64,000 nucleotides of DNA from Pinus tabuliformis (taxonomy: Eukaryota; Streptophyta; Pinopsida; Pinales; Pinaceae), in assembly GCA_031772625.1 (NCBI GenBank), contig CM062816.1:1673981078-1674045077 (forward strand), in the 5' to 3' direction. The notes beneath the pieces are model-generated. The model was not told the origin of the DNA. It worked only from the letters and a program-made list of their open reading frames with translations, and did not search any database. Position numbers and translations under genes: made by a program. Below, one piece after another: positions 11,069 to 22,216 of this stretch (positions within the stretch are counted from its first letter, which is position 1; every line of letters begins with the position of its first letter).

Positions 11069-12724
11069 AACACTTGCACACCAAATGAAAGAGGTAAGAA
11101 ATTCAGAAACTTAAGTGACATTTATGATGAAGGTATGAATTCCTTGTTTGCTCTGTATTGTCATGTTGATGACCCTATTCATTTCGAAGAAGAAATTAAG
11201 GATAAGAAATGGATAGAAGCTATGGATGAGGAGATGAATGCCATAGAAAGAAACAAGACATGGGATTTGGTTGAGCTACCAAAAGGTAAAGAAGTCATTG
11301 GAGTCAAATGGGTCTACAAGACCAAGAGTAATGCTGAAGGAAAAATAGAAAGACACAAGGCAAGGCTGGTTGTCAAGGGATACAAGCAGCAGTATGGGAG
11401 AGACTATGAGGAGACTTTCGCACCGGTTGCAAGAATGGAAACCGTGAGAGCAGTGTTGTCCATAGCAGCACAAAACAAGTGGAAAGTTTACCAAATGGAC
11501 GTGAAGTCAGCATTCCTAAATGGAGTGTTAATGGAAGAGGTTTATGTTGAACAACCTCTAGGCTATGAAAAGAAAGGGCAAGAGCACAAAGTGTGCAGAT
11601 TGAAGAAAGCTCTTTATGGGCTAAAGCAAGCACCAAGAGCATGGTATAGTAGGATAGATTCCTATCTACTGGAAAATGGATTTGACAAATGTGAGGGAGA
11701 ACCCACCGTCTACATCAAAGAAAATGATGGTAAAATTTTAATTGTTGTGTTATATGTTGATGATGTTATTTTTACAGGTAATGATGACTACCTCATTGAA
11801 AACTTCAAATCAGTCATGAAAGAAGAATTTGAGATGACTGACATGGGTTTTCTGAGATACTTCTTAGGAATAAAAGTAGATCAAAATGAAAATGGAATTT
11901 TTATCTCACAAGCAAAATATGTAAATAAAGTGTTGGGCAGATTTAACATGCAGGTCAGTAAGGCAGCAATCACCCCAATAGTGATGGGATTAAAACTCAG
12001 CAAAGAGGACAGCAGCAAGGATTTTGATCCTAGCGTGTACAAGAGCATATTTGGCAGCCTTATGTATTTAACTGCAACTAGGTCGGATATAATGTTTGTT
12101 GTCAGTTTAATTTCCAGATTCATGGAAAGGCCAAAAGAAGCACATTGGCAGGCAGCAAAGAGGATTCTGAGGTATGCTAAAGGTACTAAAAGGTTTGGCA
12201 TTTTATATACTGTCTCAGAATGTTCAGATTTAGTTGGATACACTGATAGTGATTGGGCTGGAAGTGTAGATGATCGGAAAAACACATCCAATTATGTTTT
12301 TCACATGGGTTCAGGAGCCATTTCATGGGCTTCTAAGAAACAACCTATTGTAGCATTGTCTACAACAGAGGCAGAATATGTGGCAGCTACAGCAGCAGCA
12401 TGTCAAGCAGTTTGGATGAGAAGAATGTTAAGGAGCTTAGGCCAAGAGCAGGCAAAAGCAACAGTGATTTTTTGTGACAATAGATCACCTATTGCATTAT
12501 CCAATAATTTCGTGTTTCATAAGAGAACGAAACACGTTGACACAAGGTTTCATTACATCAGGGAATTGGTGAGCAATGGAGAAATTGTTTTACAACATTG
12601 CAGGACTCAGGAACACGTTGCAGACATTCTGACAAAGCCATTGGACAAGAAAATCTTTGAATCTTTGAGGAAATGTTTGTGTATGACTGATAACCTAGCA
12701 GTTGAAATTAAAGGGGAGTGTTGA
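11069..12724 (+). pseudogene. E2 reverse transcriptase-RNase H segment
   Basis: After a stop at 11066-11068 the frame is open for about 550 codons. It starts with KFRNLSDIYDEG, aligned to E1, and then contains WVYKTKSNAEGKI, QMDVKSAFLNG, the active-site YVDDVIF, LGIKVDQNENG and the RNase H words STTEAEYVAA and CDNRSPIAL. The length is normal for copia RT-RNase H. It is cut off from gag and integrase by the upstream breaks. The frame runs through the polypurine tract and its TGA (12722-12724) is formed inside the LTR terminus TGTTGA. Confidence 0.93.
12707..12718 (+). other. E2 polypurine tract
   Basis: ATTAAAGGGGAG lies directly before the 3' LTR. It is also read as codons of the pol frame. 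Confidence 0.85.
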
Positions 12725-13782
12725 AACCGTAATTTCACCTGCACGCATTTATTGCAGCGTTGTTCCAGCAAAACCCCTTGTCTCATCCCGCACCACCTTC
12801 ATGCAAAAGCTGTATCTATCAGAAGGGCTCTGAACACCTCGAAAAAACGACATGCGTCCACTGTACGATTCTAAAACCACCAATCTCATGGCCGGTAAAC
12901 TTCGTTTGGTTCGTGTGACTTAGGCAAGTGATATACGTCTGATTAAATCAACGGACCAGGATCATTTTCAACCTGCCTAAACTTTTTTGGTGCGACCGCC
13001 GACGTCGTCAGTAAATCAATTAATGTAATTTAATGTAGTCCGTAGAATGTTTGGTAAAAGTTTTAATTTTAATAGTTTTTAAAAACCACGGAGGTATGGG
13101 CAAGTCAACGCCTTATTAAATCCTTTTGGTTTTGGTATATGTTTTTTTTGTGTGCTCATTCGTGTAAGTAATGTAATATGTAATGGAATAAAAAAAAAGG
13201 GCTCGCGGCAGCGAATGAAAAACAGGGGATTCACACAGAAGTGAAAACGGCAAGGGTTGTTCAAAGAATATGTAATGCAAAGTGAAATGCACAACAGTGC
13301 TAATGTGAGGTGTAGTAAATGTAATTTTTTTTTAATTTATGAAATGTAATATGAGTAGCAGCACAAGAAGAAGAAGTTTTTTTTTTTGGAGATTGAAAAA
13401 AAATATTGGCCGTGAATGGAAAGAGTAGAAAAGATTTTTACAGCAGTAAACTTATGTAAAAAATTTCTCATTTTTACAGCAGTGAATGTAAAATCTTTTC
13501 ACATAGCAGTGAATGAAAATTTTACACAACAGTGTAAAATTATTTGTAAAAGAGGCAGAGTAATTTTTTTTGTGAAAGTTCTTGGTGAATCCCTCTAAGA
13601 GAGAGGAAGAAATTTATATCAGGCAGTTTATGAATTAATACAAGTTTAATTTGGTTGAAAAACTCTGCTTTGCTCATAAATTTTTATTTGGCTTCCCTGT
13701 GTTAAAGATCCTGATGAGAAAAACAGAGCATTGTCTCTGTGTTCAGTTAATTTGTGTTTGAAATTACCAGAAATTTCCAACA
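12719..13782 (+). repeat. E2 3' LTR (1064 bp)
   Basis: It begins TGTTGAAACC and ends CCAACA, and aligns over its whole length to 7222-8345. It has single copies where the 5' LTR has the 77-bp and 40-bp duplications, and an extra stretch of about 20 bases near 12910-12945. Confidence 0.93.
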
Positions 13783-13963
13783 TATTTGTGGATGTTGTGA
13801 AATTTCGAACATACAAGTAGAAGAGGGAGAACTTACTTCCATTGATTTGGAGAACCAAGTTCATGATCTTCTTGACGAACTACTCTTACATGAGAATATT
13901 GATGAGGCACGATCAATTATAGCCATAGTAGTGTCCGATTCCTCGAGATCTAAGAAATAAGGT
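13783..13963 (+). pseudogene. coding-like fragment right of E2, unrecognised
   Basis: A frame here reads EISNIQVEEGELTSIDLEN, then VHDLLDELLLHENIDEARSI and ends SDSSRSKK with TAA (13958-13960). It is acidic, helix-like and composed like a real protein, in contrast to the surrounding spacer. The frame extends back into the E2 LTR only by chance. It may be the C-terminal exon of a decayed host gene in which E2 inserted. I do not recognise the family. Confidence 0.3.
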
Positions 13964-14263
13964 TTAAGTTTGCTTGGGAAAGGAAGGATTTCGCTTCATC
14001 ACCTAATAACAATACCAACACCATGAAAATTATTTAAGGTTGTAATGTTGCAGCTCCTTTCGTGCATAAAAGACAAATTTTAATAACTCTAATCCCTTCC
14101 TCGAGCGAATAACTCCCCTTCTATAATGTTGAACCCATAGCTTCTATAACATTATCTTTTTCACACATTTTCCATGTCTCCTTGCCAAACATTAACAAGA
14201 AATTGTATGTCTGCAAGGGAGCCTACATAACATATGGGGATTTTAGAAGAAAAAAGGGTGAGA
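13964..14263. other. spacer, nothing recognised
   Basis: AT-rich sequence between the coding-like fragment and the E3 LTR, with no supported feature. Confidence 0.5.
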
Positions 14264-14435
14264 TGCTATTAATTAAGATTGGGTGAAAACTTGTAAATAA
14301 TGTAAATAGTAAATAATGGAAAACGAAGAGTCATTGGGAGGTGAAGCCCAATAGTCACTCCCTCATGTATATAACCATGAGTAGTCTTAATGAATAAACA
14401 CAATTAGTTTTGAGGAATTAGCTTCTGGTCTGACA
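14264..14435 (+). repeat. E3 5' LTR (172 bp)
   Basis: It aligns to 35057-35235 with about seven bases missing near the start. It holds a TATA-like TATATAA near 14366 and ends GTCTGACA before a primer-binding site. Its first bases (TGCTATTAATTAAG) are diverged, so the left edge is good to a few bases. Confidence 0.85.
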
Positions 14436-14480
14436 TAGTATTAGATCCAACCCATAATGAAAATGACATAGTATTAGAGC
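14436..14480 (+). other. E3 primer-binding site, tandemly duplicated
   Basis: TAGTATTAGATCC (14436) and TAGTATTAGAGCC (14469) both follow TGACA. They are 33 bp apart and resemble TGGTATCAGAGCC, the initiator-Met tRNA primer complement. The second copy is the better match. Confidence 0.7.
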
Positions 14481-14575
14481 CAACCCCTAATTTAGTTTTT
14501 CTTTTCCTGTGTGTAACTCCTATTTTCTTTGCCATTCTTTGCTACATACTGTCCATTTTTCCCAAATTTCTGTGT

Positions 14576-14986
14576 CTGAACAGAACATTGAATTATCTCT
14601 GCCTTGAGTCTGCTATACCTGCTACAGATTGTGCCCCCATTCCAGAGGTCACCGATTTCCTAGGATAGGGCCTGAGACTGTATGCCACTGAACGTATAAT
14701 TCCAAGGCAGTTGATGCTCGTAAGCAACACAATCGCAGGTGTTTATGATGAGCCCTGGCAGGGACAAGATCCGGCAGATTTGACTTTCCATAGATGGATC
14801 AGGTCTAAAAATGAACTCGTGAACATTGGCATCACTGTTGTGAGTTGATCGCATACATTGCTCAGGTTGTTGTATAATTTAGACGCACTGGAGCTCCACG
14901 AAGATGTGGAAAATGAATTGTTTGATCAGATGGACAACGAAACTCTTCGAGGCCATCTAAAAAATGAGAACCTGGAATTGGACTGA
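14576..14986 (+). pseudogene. coding-like insert between E3 primer site and gag, unrecognised
   Basis: A single frame of about 137 codons with two stops (TAG 14666-14668 and a TGA near 14846) reads ESAIPATDCAPIPEVTDFLG, IIPRQLMLVSNTIAGVYDEP, DLTFHRWIRSKNELVNIG and LELHEDVENELFDQMDNETL, ending in TGA at 14984-14986. The composition is protein-like, and the sequence is not similar to any copia domain I know. Its place inside E3, ahead of gag, could mean a captured host-gene fragment or a later insertion. I cannot name the protein. Confidence 0.4.
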
Positions 14987-15584
14987 AATCACATTCGATG
15001 GATTATAAGTCCTCATTCATTTGACTCCAGCAGACATTTTCTTCAAAATCTAGGCTCTTCGGTCAAGCCCAGAATTTAATTAGTGACATGTCGCTTTGAT
15101 CATCTTTCATTAATCATTCTTTTTTTCCAAACTCGAGAAGAAGAGAAGTGGTAAGCACCATTTTTATTCATGTGTCCAATGTCGTCAAGAAAAGAGAAGA
15201 GATCACTATTTCATATTTTGATATGGTATTTTGATACCCTCGTCCCCTTGTTATACCACCTCTCTTAGCCTTGTAATGCAAATGTTATGGCTGCCCATTG
15301 TCGAAATTTCTTAATTTATGTATAGATGTGGTATGCTCCAAACGTTGTCGCAGTCTTCCCATATCTACCCCCCCCACATTATACCCTCCCCACATCCATC
15401 TTCCCCAAGTAACCACTCCCAGGTATTAACTCTGTCCTACATATGAGAGTGAAATTTTTATTTTATTTTTACAACAGAATTGATTTTTTTATGTGAAGAT
15501 TTTATATATTGGCAACAAATTATATATATATATATTTTACAATACACATAATTTAAAATTCGTTAATTCATATCTTTTGTGCGA
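14987..15584. other. E3 leader, no gene recognised
   Basis: Pyrimidine-rich and AT-rich stretches, including a C-run near 15369 and a TA repeat near 15523. No coding similarity is visible before gag. Confidence 0.5.
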
Positions 15585-16200
15585 GTGGTTCTCAGTGGGA
15601 AAGAGAACTACCCTGAGAAGGTCAAACACAACCTCATTTCCAATGAGTCGTGGATAGGATTTTCTGTAGGAGAACGAGATAATCAACCTGCAAAGCCTAC
15701 CTAAGACAAGGAATTTTCCATTTGCAAAAACAAGAACAACAAAGCCTATGCCTTGATTGTAGCATCTGTAAATGAAGAGGTGAGTTGACACATTTCACCA
15801 TTTTCAAATTCTTTTGAAGCCTTACAGAAGTTTAAGGAACTCTATCATTGAAATTTTGCACTTAAGTTGTCCAATTGATTATTAAATGGTTCACCCTTGA
15901 ATTACAAAATGATGATCCTCTTGCTTTAGCATCAGAATTAAAATTTATTATTCATGATATCAAAGTCACTAATGTTGAACTAGACGTTCTTCTGATAGAT
16001 TTTGTCAATGCACTTTACCACACTTATTCAAATTATCTTGTGTCAATGCAAGAAAATTGCCTTGGGACAAAATTGAGGAAAGAAATCAAGCCAAAGGTAA
16101 AACCAATGACAAAGAGAAAGGTAGATCACGTGAATCCACTCACGATGTTATGGCACATTGTAATATTGGAGTAAATGAAGACTTGTTTAATGCTTCACTT
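15585..16200 (+). pseudogene. E3 gag remnant
   Basis: A broken frame reads KENYPEKVKHNLISNESWIG, then NKAYALIVASVNEEV, FEALQKFKELYH, ELQNDDPLALASELKF and LLIDFVNALYHTYSNYLVSM. This order matches a copia Gag capsid (the UBN2-type helical region). Several stops and at least one frame change are present. No clean zinc knuckle is left. The N-terminal start could not be fixed. Confidence 0.75.
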
Positions 16201-16204
16201 GCTT

Positions 16205-17515
16205 CTTGGAAAAATTATTAGTTGCTTGATTCAGGAGAAACTTGCCACATGATTTTTAGAAGATATTTTTTGAGGAATTTACTAACAATGTTGATGGAGC
16301 AGTTTACTTTGTAGACGAATCATGCAACTCAAGCTATCATGGCTTCGCACAATTAGGTTCAAATTTCCTGGTCTTCCAAACTTTCTTTTGCATGATGTTT
16401 TATGTCTTCCACGGGCGAGGATAAAATTGTTGTCCTCGGTCCAAATCCGCCAAAAAAGACACTTAATTCATATGTTTGATGGCAAGGTTGAGGTGAGAAA
16501 AGCATCATATCACTCACTTTTTTATGACGGGGATAGAAGAAGAAAGAATTCTCAAGCTACAAGGTACCTCTGCTCGTCCAAAAATCTTCTCATACAGTTC
16601 TCATTATGATGAAGGTACATTTCCATCAAGTCTTTTATGGCATACTATATTTGGACACTTGAACTATGGTAGCCTTCACTTGTTGAAGAAAAATGGTGTT
16701 ACTAGTTTGCCTACAATTCCTAGGAAACTTAAGCATGTGATGCTTGTATTCTAGGAAAGCATAACAAACAATATTTTCATGATTCACATTCCAGAGCACA
16801 TAGAAAACATTAACTCATTCATTCATATTTATGCGGTCTAATGTCTGTTCCTTATGCAAATGGAAATAAATATATTATGACATTTATTGATGACTACACT
16901 AGAATGTGTTGGTTTTATTTATTGATGAACAAATATGATGCTCTTCAAACATTCAAGAAATTTCATACATGGATTAAAAATGATGCACAATCTCATATTG
17001 GCTCTACTCACACTAATAATGGAAAATAATACACTTCAAATGAATTTGAAAGCTATCTTCGTTACCATGCGATCAAACATCAAACAATTGTACCTTATAA
17101 TACCCAACAGAACGAAGTAGCTGAAAGAATGAATAGGACAATGTTAAATATGGTATGTTCCATGATGCTTTTGAAGAATGTAAAATCGATGTCTTGGGAT
17201 GATGTAGTTCTATGTGTTGTATATGTAAACAATAGATGTCCATCCAATGTTATTAGAAACAAGACTCCTTATGAAATGTGGTATGGCCACATTCCTTCAG
17301 TAAAGCATCTCAGGGTCTTTGGTTCCACGTGTTATGCCTTGATACCAAAGGTACAAAGAAACAAACTTGGTGAAACGAGTTGTAAGTGTATCTTCTTGGG
17401 GTATTCAGATACCTCCAAACCATACCCTCTCTATGATGAATTTAATAAAAAGTTTGTTGTATCTAGAGATGTAATCCTTCTTGAATCTTTCAAAGTTGGT
17501 AATGTTTTTGAGTGA
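16205..17515 (+). pseudogene. E3 protease and integrase remnant
   Basis: Protease begins near 16222 with LLDSGETCHM, so the DSG is kept, but the following frame is broken. The integrase zinc region reads WHTIFGHLNYGSLHLLKKNG and, after a frame change, CDACILGKHNKQ. In the core, two of the three catalytic acids are replaced: the first motif reads HSYLCGLM (Asp to Tyr) and the second THTNNGK (Asp to Asn). The third (NEVAERMNRT) is kept. The C-terminal half (17129-17515) is open and includes LRVFGSTCYALIPKVQ and FLGYSDTSKPYPLY. Confidence 0.88.
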
Positions 17516-18684
17516 CAACTTGATCACTTGGATAGATTCGGACATGCAAAATCATTTCCACTATTTGATAATCATATTCCACATAATGAAGGGGGATCCC
17601 TATACTGGATCAATTTGTGGAATCTTCTTCTGAAGTACACTATCCCCTACATGAAATTCCAACCACTGATGATACCTTGAGTGATGTGATTGCGAGAATT
17701 AGGAGACTTAATCTTGATTCAGTCTCAACTCAATCAACTGAGCTGCCTGGACCATCTCAGAAAGGTCCCCAAAGTGGCTGACAAAGACACTTGAAAGTGT
17801 TCCTCCTGATGAGGTTGGAAAGATATGAACAAGAAATTCAACCAGGAAAAATGGAGGTGATGTAGATGACTTTGATTCACCTATTGATATGGATGTTTCT
17901 TATGATTGTGAAGTGAATTTGTCTACAGATTTTGAACCAAGTTCCTTCAAAGAAGTCACTTCTCATGATGAATGGAAAGAAGTGATGTAAAAGGAGTATG
18001 ATGCCTTGATAAAGAATGGCACTTGGAAGTTCGTTGATCCTTCAAATAAGTCGCTTCTTGTGATGAATGGAAAGAAGCAACTTAAAAGTAGTATGATGCC
18101 TTCATAAAGAATGGCACTTGGAAGTTGGTTGATCCTCCATTGGGAACCAAACGAATTGGCTGCGAGTGGGTCTACAAGAAGAAGTATAAAGCTAATGGCT
18201 TACATGAAAATCACAAAGCCAGGCTTATGTAAAAAGGTTTTGCGCAGAAGGAATGGTTGGATTACGAGTAGGCCCTTGCCCCCAAAGTAAAATGGGCTAC
18301 CATTCAGACACTCCTTGATTAGAAACTCATAATAGTTGGAAATTCCATTAAATTGATGTAACAACTGCTTTCTTGAATGGAGATCTGAAAGAGAATGTTT
18401 TTATGTCCCATCTTGAAGTATTTGTTGTGAAGGGACATGAACATAAATATGAAAACTTATGAAATCCTTGTATATCCTCAAGCATGCACCACGAGGTTGG
18501 TATGAAAAGTTAACTAAGCATCTTCGGAACTCAACTTCAAACATTATGATCTTGATGATGGAACTTTGTTTGTCAAGAAAGTTGGAAAAACAGTTGTTTA
18601 TCTTGTGGTATATGCAGATGATCTTTTGATGACATGGAATAATGAGAGATACAATGCATCCATAAAGAAGGAATTGAGAAAAGT
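17516..18684 (+). pseudogene. E3 reverse transcriptase, 5' half
   Basis: Fragments in several frames read SHDEWKEVM, KEYDALIKNGTW, KANGLHENHKARL and, from 18566, FVKKVGKTVVYLVVYADDLL with the YADD active-site box. Stops are frequent. A 95-bp tandem duplication lies inside. The segment ends in the codon phase of KKELRK at 18684, where E4 begins; the rest continues at 34185. Confidence 0.85.
17944..18133. repeat. 95-bp tandem duplication in E3 reverse transcriptase
   Basis: 17944-18038 and 18039-18133 both contain CTTC..GATGAATGGAAAGAAG, TATGATGCCTT and AAGAATGGCACTTGGAAGTT. A copia polyprotein has this region once. Confidence 0.85.
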
Positions 18685-19301
18685 TGATCCAAATGGATAT
18701 TGGTGGCCACTTGCCTATTCCTCTTGGACTCCAATAGTGTCTCTTTTAGCTTTTTGGTTTCCTTAATTATAGCACAGTTTTCTATTTTGGCAAGTTTTTG
18801 GTTCCTAAACTTCTCGAGCCATTTTGAGGCCCTAAACGACGTTTTTAGGGAAAACGGAGAGGCTAAGGAGATCCCAAAGCACTCTCTAGATTCTCTTCGG
18901 CCTTATCTTCGAGATCTTCGATATGAGTTATTTTGATAGCCAAACGGAGATCGTATGCGAAAGTTACGAGCCCGAGAAGTTGATGTACCAATTTACCCAA
19001 ACGGGGCCCATAGTTTTGGTGCTTCATCTCTTAGGGTTATGCTTTCGGATGTTTAGGGTTTTCCATTATTTCTAAATGGTAAATAGGGCTTGGAGCCTCA
19101 TTGTGACACAGTTCATAGGCATGTAGCCGTCACATCTCTTCTTAGAGATAAGCTATCATTGCCTGAGCTAGTCTCATTTCCATTCTCTTTGTAAGTATAT
19201 ATCATTATTTGATATTATTGAAAGGAAGTGTTATTTCTATTGTATCTCTATATTTATGGTTATATATGTAACTTGTTGTGTTCCTGTTTAAATTGATATC
19301 A
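18685..19301 (+). repeat. E4 LTR a (617 bp)
   Basis: It starts TGATCCAAATGGATATTGG and ends GATATCA one base before a primer-binding site. It shares AGCCAAACGGAGATCGTATG-type sequence with LTR b and AAGTTGATGTACCAATTTAC with LTR c. Confidence 0.88.
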
Positions 19302-19302
19302 G

Positions 19303-19315
19303 TGGTATCAAAGCG
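19303..19315 (+). other. E4 primer-binding site, first domain
   Basis: TGGTATCAAAGCG, close to the initiator-Met tRNA complement TGGTATCAGAGC. The second domain has TGTTATCAGAGTGG at 22087. Confidence 0.8.
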
Positions 19316-19429
19316 ATCTTATTTTTCTCTATTTTTCTTTACATGTCCACAACGAGGTCAGGATATGAGTTAGGGATTGATTTGGTTGAACCTTTGCAAG
19401 ATCGACTTCACAAATCCTGACAGCCTCCC

Positions 19430-20266
19430 ATGGCAGACGAAAAGAAAGGAGAGGTGGCAGGAGATCCTATCAAAATCTTGCTCGAAGAATCTCTTGAGCA
19501 ATAAAAGAACATGATGATGGACAACTTTGCCCAAATCCTTCAGCGGCTACGCAGGGGCGATAGATCTACTTCCAGAAGCTACTCTGGAAGCGCCACACCC
19601 TTTAAGGTACAAGTTAATTTTGACATTCCCATATTTGAGGGTCAGATAGATGCAGATGCCATAGATAAATGGTTAAATCTACTAGAAGGATATTTTTATT
19701 TTTATGATTTTTATAGCTGGGAAAATATCACCTTTTCACTTCTCATAGCCTCCCCGCATGTCAAGGATTAGTGGGGAACCTACTGCGAGCAGAAGCATGA
19801 AAGTACGACCCAACTGTTTTCAGCCGCACCAACTTGGAATTCATTCTAGGATGCCATCAAGGAGTAGTACTACCCTGTCAGAAGCTATGAGGATAAATAC
19901 ATAAAGTGGACCAAGCTGCAGAAAAGAAGGGACCAATACATGTCGAAGTTTACCAATATTTTTCATACCCTTCGTACAAAGTTAGGTATCAAGGATTCAG
20001 AGCAGAATTTGGTACTCAAATACCATGGCTTCCTACATAGGTACATCCATGATGAAATGGAGTTCTTGGATATCTCCTCACTTGGAATGGCGTATCAATA
20101 CACTGTCATGATTGAGTACAAGTTTAAACAAAATAAGCGAGACTTTAGATCTACGAATCCGAAGAAAAAAGGACAAAGCCAAGGTGGGGTGAGGAAGAAA
20201 ACCCGTCGAAGTTGCAAGAAAAGAACGTACCACAAAGTCAAAGAAGGACACAAAAAAGTGGTGTGA
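19430..20266 (+). pseudogene. E4 gag, first copy
   Basis: The ATG at 19430 opens MADEKKGEVAGDPIKIL, with a stop after EESLEQ. The capsid region includes VNFDIPIFEGQIDADAIDKW, FHTLRTKLGIKDSEQNLVLK and EMEFLDISSLGMAYQYT, which I recognise as the retrotransposon Gag of a common plant gypsy family. The Lys-rich tail (RDFRSTNPKKKGQSQGG) precedes a degenerate zinc knuckle. Stops at about 19500 and 19768 and frame changes make it non-functional. Confidence 0.85.
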
Positions 20267-20321
20267 CTTCGATAAGAGCCCCAATCACAACACAAGACGG
20301 TGTCCGACCAAGCAGTCATAG

Positions 20322-21530
20322 TTGGCCATGTTAAAGGCTTCAGAATCAGATGCATGTTCTGACCCTGAGTCAAAACCCGATAAGAGGAATGACAAAGGGA
20401 AGAAAAGTATTAATGCAGATCCTAGCGCCACTATTGCCACCCACAATATACATAAGAATGAGCTCGACAATACACAGGAGGGGGAGCATCTTTTCCACTC
20501 ACAAATGTGGGCGAAGGGTTCATCGCTACAATTCGTTGTCGATAGTGGTAGTCAGAAGAACCCCATTCCAGTAGAGGTCATGAAGTGGCTGGGCCTACCG
20601 GACATACCACACCCATAGTTGTACAACATCAGGTAGCTTCACCAAGGATGATATCTCAGAGTCATCAAGCAGTGTCGCCTTCCCTACGACATCAAGCCCT
20701 TCACAGATGAGGTATTTTGTGATGTTTCTCCTCTCGACTTTTGTGATGTATTATTAAGACAACCATACTTGTGGAAGAGACATGTTGTATATGTTTCTAG
20801 ACCTTTCTCTATGATTATTTCTTTCGGAGATATGCTATACAAGATACAAGAGGTTGTCCCACCTATCACCACCTCTTTAATCTCTGCCAACAAATGCATT
20901 AAGATCATCTCACAAACTAGGAATATTATTTTCTTTCTTGTTCGCTCTCAAATTAAGGGGAATATTCTAGCCACATCCATGGCCCCTGGGAAAGGTTCCT
21001 CCACGTAGTAGAAGTAGGTGGATAGAATGATGAAAGAATACGGGGACATCTTCTCCTCACCCATAGGGGTAACTTTACACTGTTAGGTCAAGCATTCATT
21101 CGATCTTACTACCGGAGAACCTACACCCAATGAGCCGATATATCACTACCCCATTGTCGAAAATGCCAAGTACAAGTAGCAACATTATCAACATTGGGTG
21201 CCACACAAATTTCAAGTTGGCAACAAATTATGGTTACATTTGCAGAAAGAATGTGATACAAGAGTGCATCAGAAACTCAGGCCACTCCGATATGGTCCTT
21301 ATGCCATTACCAAGGCTACGGGAAACAATTCTTTGGAGCACAACATTCCTCGATTCCTTGGCTTGAACGAAGTTTCCAATGTGGACCACCCTCGACCATG
21401 CTTCCCACCATTACTGGACACATCAGAGATTGCAGTACATCTCACCAGGGACCATGTTCAACAAAAATGTTCCCATCTGATGGAGGCGCTGAACACAATG
21501 GAGACCTATTGCTTCCTAAGGGGGGAGGAA
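20322..21530 (+). pseudogene. E4 protease remnant joined to integrase tail, first copy
   Basis: Protease reads SLQFVVDSGSQKNPI (20524-20568) with the DSG catalytic triplet, then PYLWKRHVVYVSRPFSMI and the linker that leads into the reverse transcriptase. At about 21150-21185 the sequence jumps to the integrase C-terminal domain: VPHKFQVGNKLWLHLQKE, KLRPLRYGPYAITKATGNNS, PRFLGLNEVSNVDHPRPCFP. Reverse transcriptase, RNase H and the integrase catalytic core are absent. The polypurine tract AAGGGGGGAGGAA (21518-21530) ends the domain. Confidence 0.85.
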
Positions 21531-22085
21531 TGGTCCAAGTGAATATTGGCGGCCACCGGCCTATACCACTTGGACCCAAGTGCATATTCGGGTCCTGAAC
21601 TTTTGGAGCCATTTTGAAGCACTAAATTTAGGGAAAACGGAGAGATTGAGAATGTGCCAAAGTGGCATGCCCATTTTATTTCATCCTTCTCTTTGGGATC
21701 TTTGAAATGAAGTATTATGATAGCCAAACAGAGATCGTATGCCAAAGTTACGACCTCGGGAAGCTGATGTACCATTTTGCCCAAATGGAGCTCAATTTTT
21801 TCGCGCTTCATCTCCTAGGGTTAGGTTTTTGGATGTTTACTGATTTCCATTGTTTCTCAACAATAAATAGGCCTTGGATCCTCATTGTAACACAGTTGAT
21901 AGACATGTATCTGCCACATATCTTTTCAGAGATGAGCTACCATCACTCGAGCTAGTCTCATTTCCATTCTGTTTATAAGCATATCTCATTATTTGATATT
22001 AATGAAAGGAAGTGTTATTTCTATTGCATCTCTATATTTATGGTTATATTTGTAATTTGTTGTGTTCTAGTTTAAATTTAGATCA
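21531..22085 (+). repeat. E4 LTR b (555 bp)
   Basis: It starts TGGTCCAAGTGAATATTGG after a polypurine tract and ends TTAGATCA before a primer site at 22087. It aligns to LTR a throughout, with a shorter left part. Confidence 0.88.
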
Positions 22086-22216
22086 GTGTTATCAGAGTGG
22101 TCTTCTCTTTCTCTGTTTTTCTTTTCTTGTCCCTAACAAGGTCAAGATATAAGGAGTTAGGGCTTGATTTGGTTAAACCTTTGCAATATCAGCCTCGCAA
22201 ATCCCAACAGCCTCCT

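Larger units (their letters stand above)
7222..13782 (+). mobile_element. E2: full-length Ty1/copia retrotransposon
   Basis: Two direct LTRs (7222-8345 and 12719-13782) begin TGTTGAAACC and end TTTCCAACA. Between them lie a primer-binding site, gag, protease, integrase, reverse transcriptase, RNase H and a polypurine tract. Flanking pentamers are TATTG (7217-7221) and TATTT (13783-13787), a target duplication with one mismatch. The LTRs differ at many positions and in three indels, so this is an old insertion. Coding is broken at four or more places. Confidence 0.95.
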
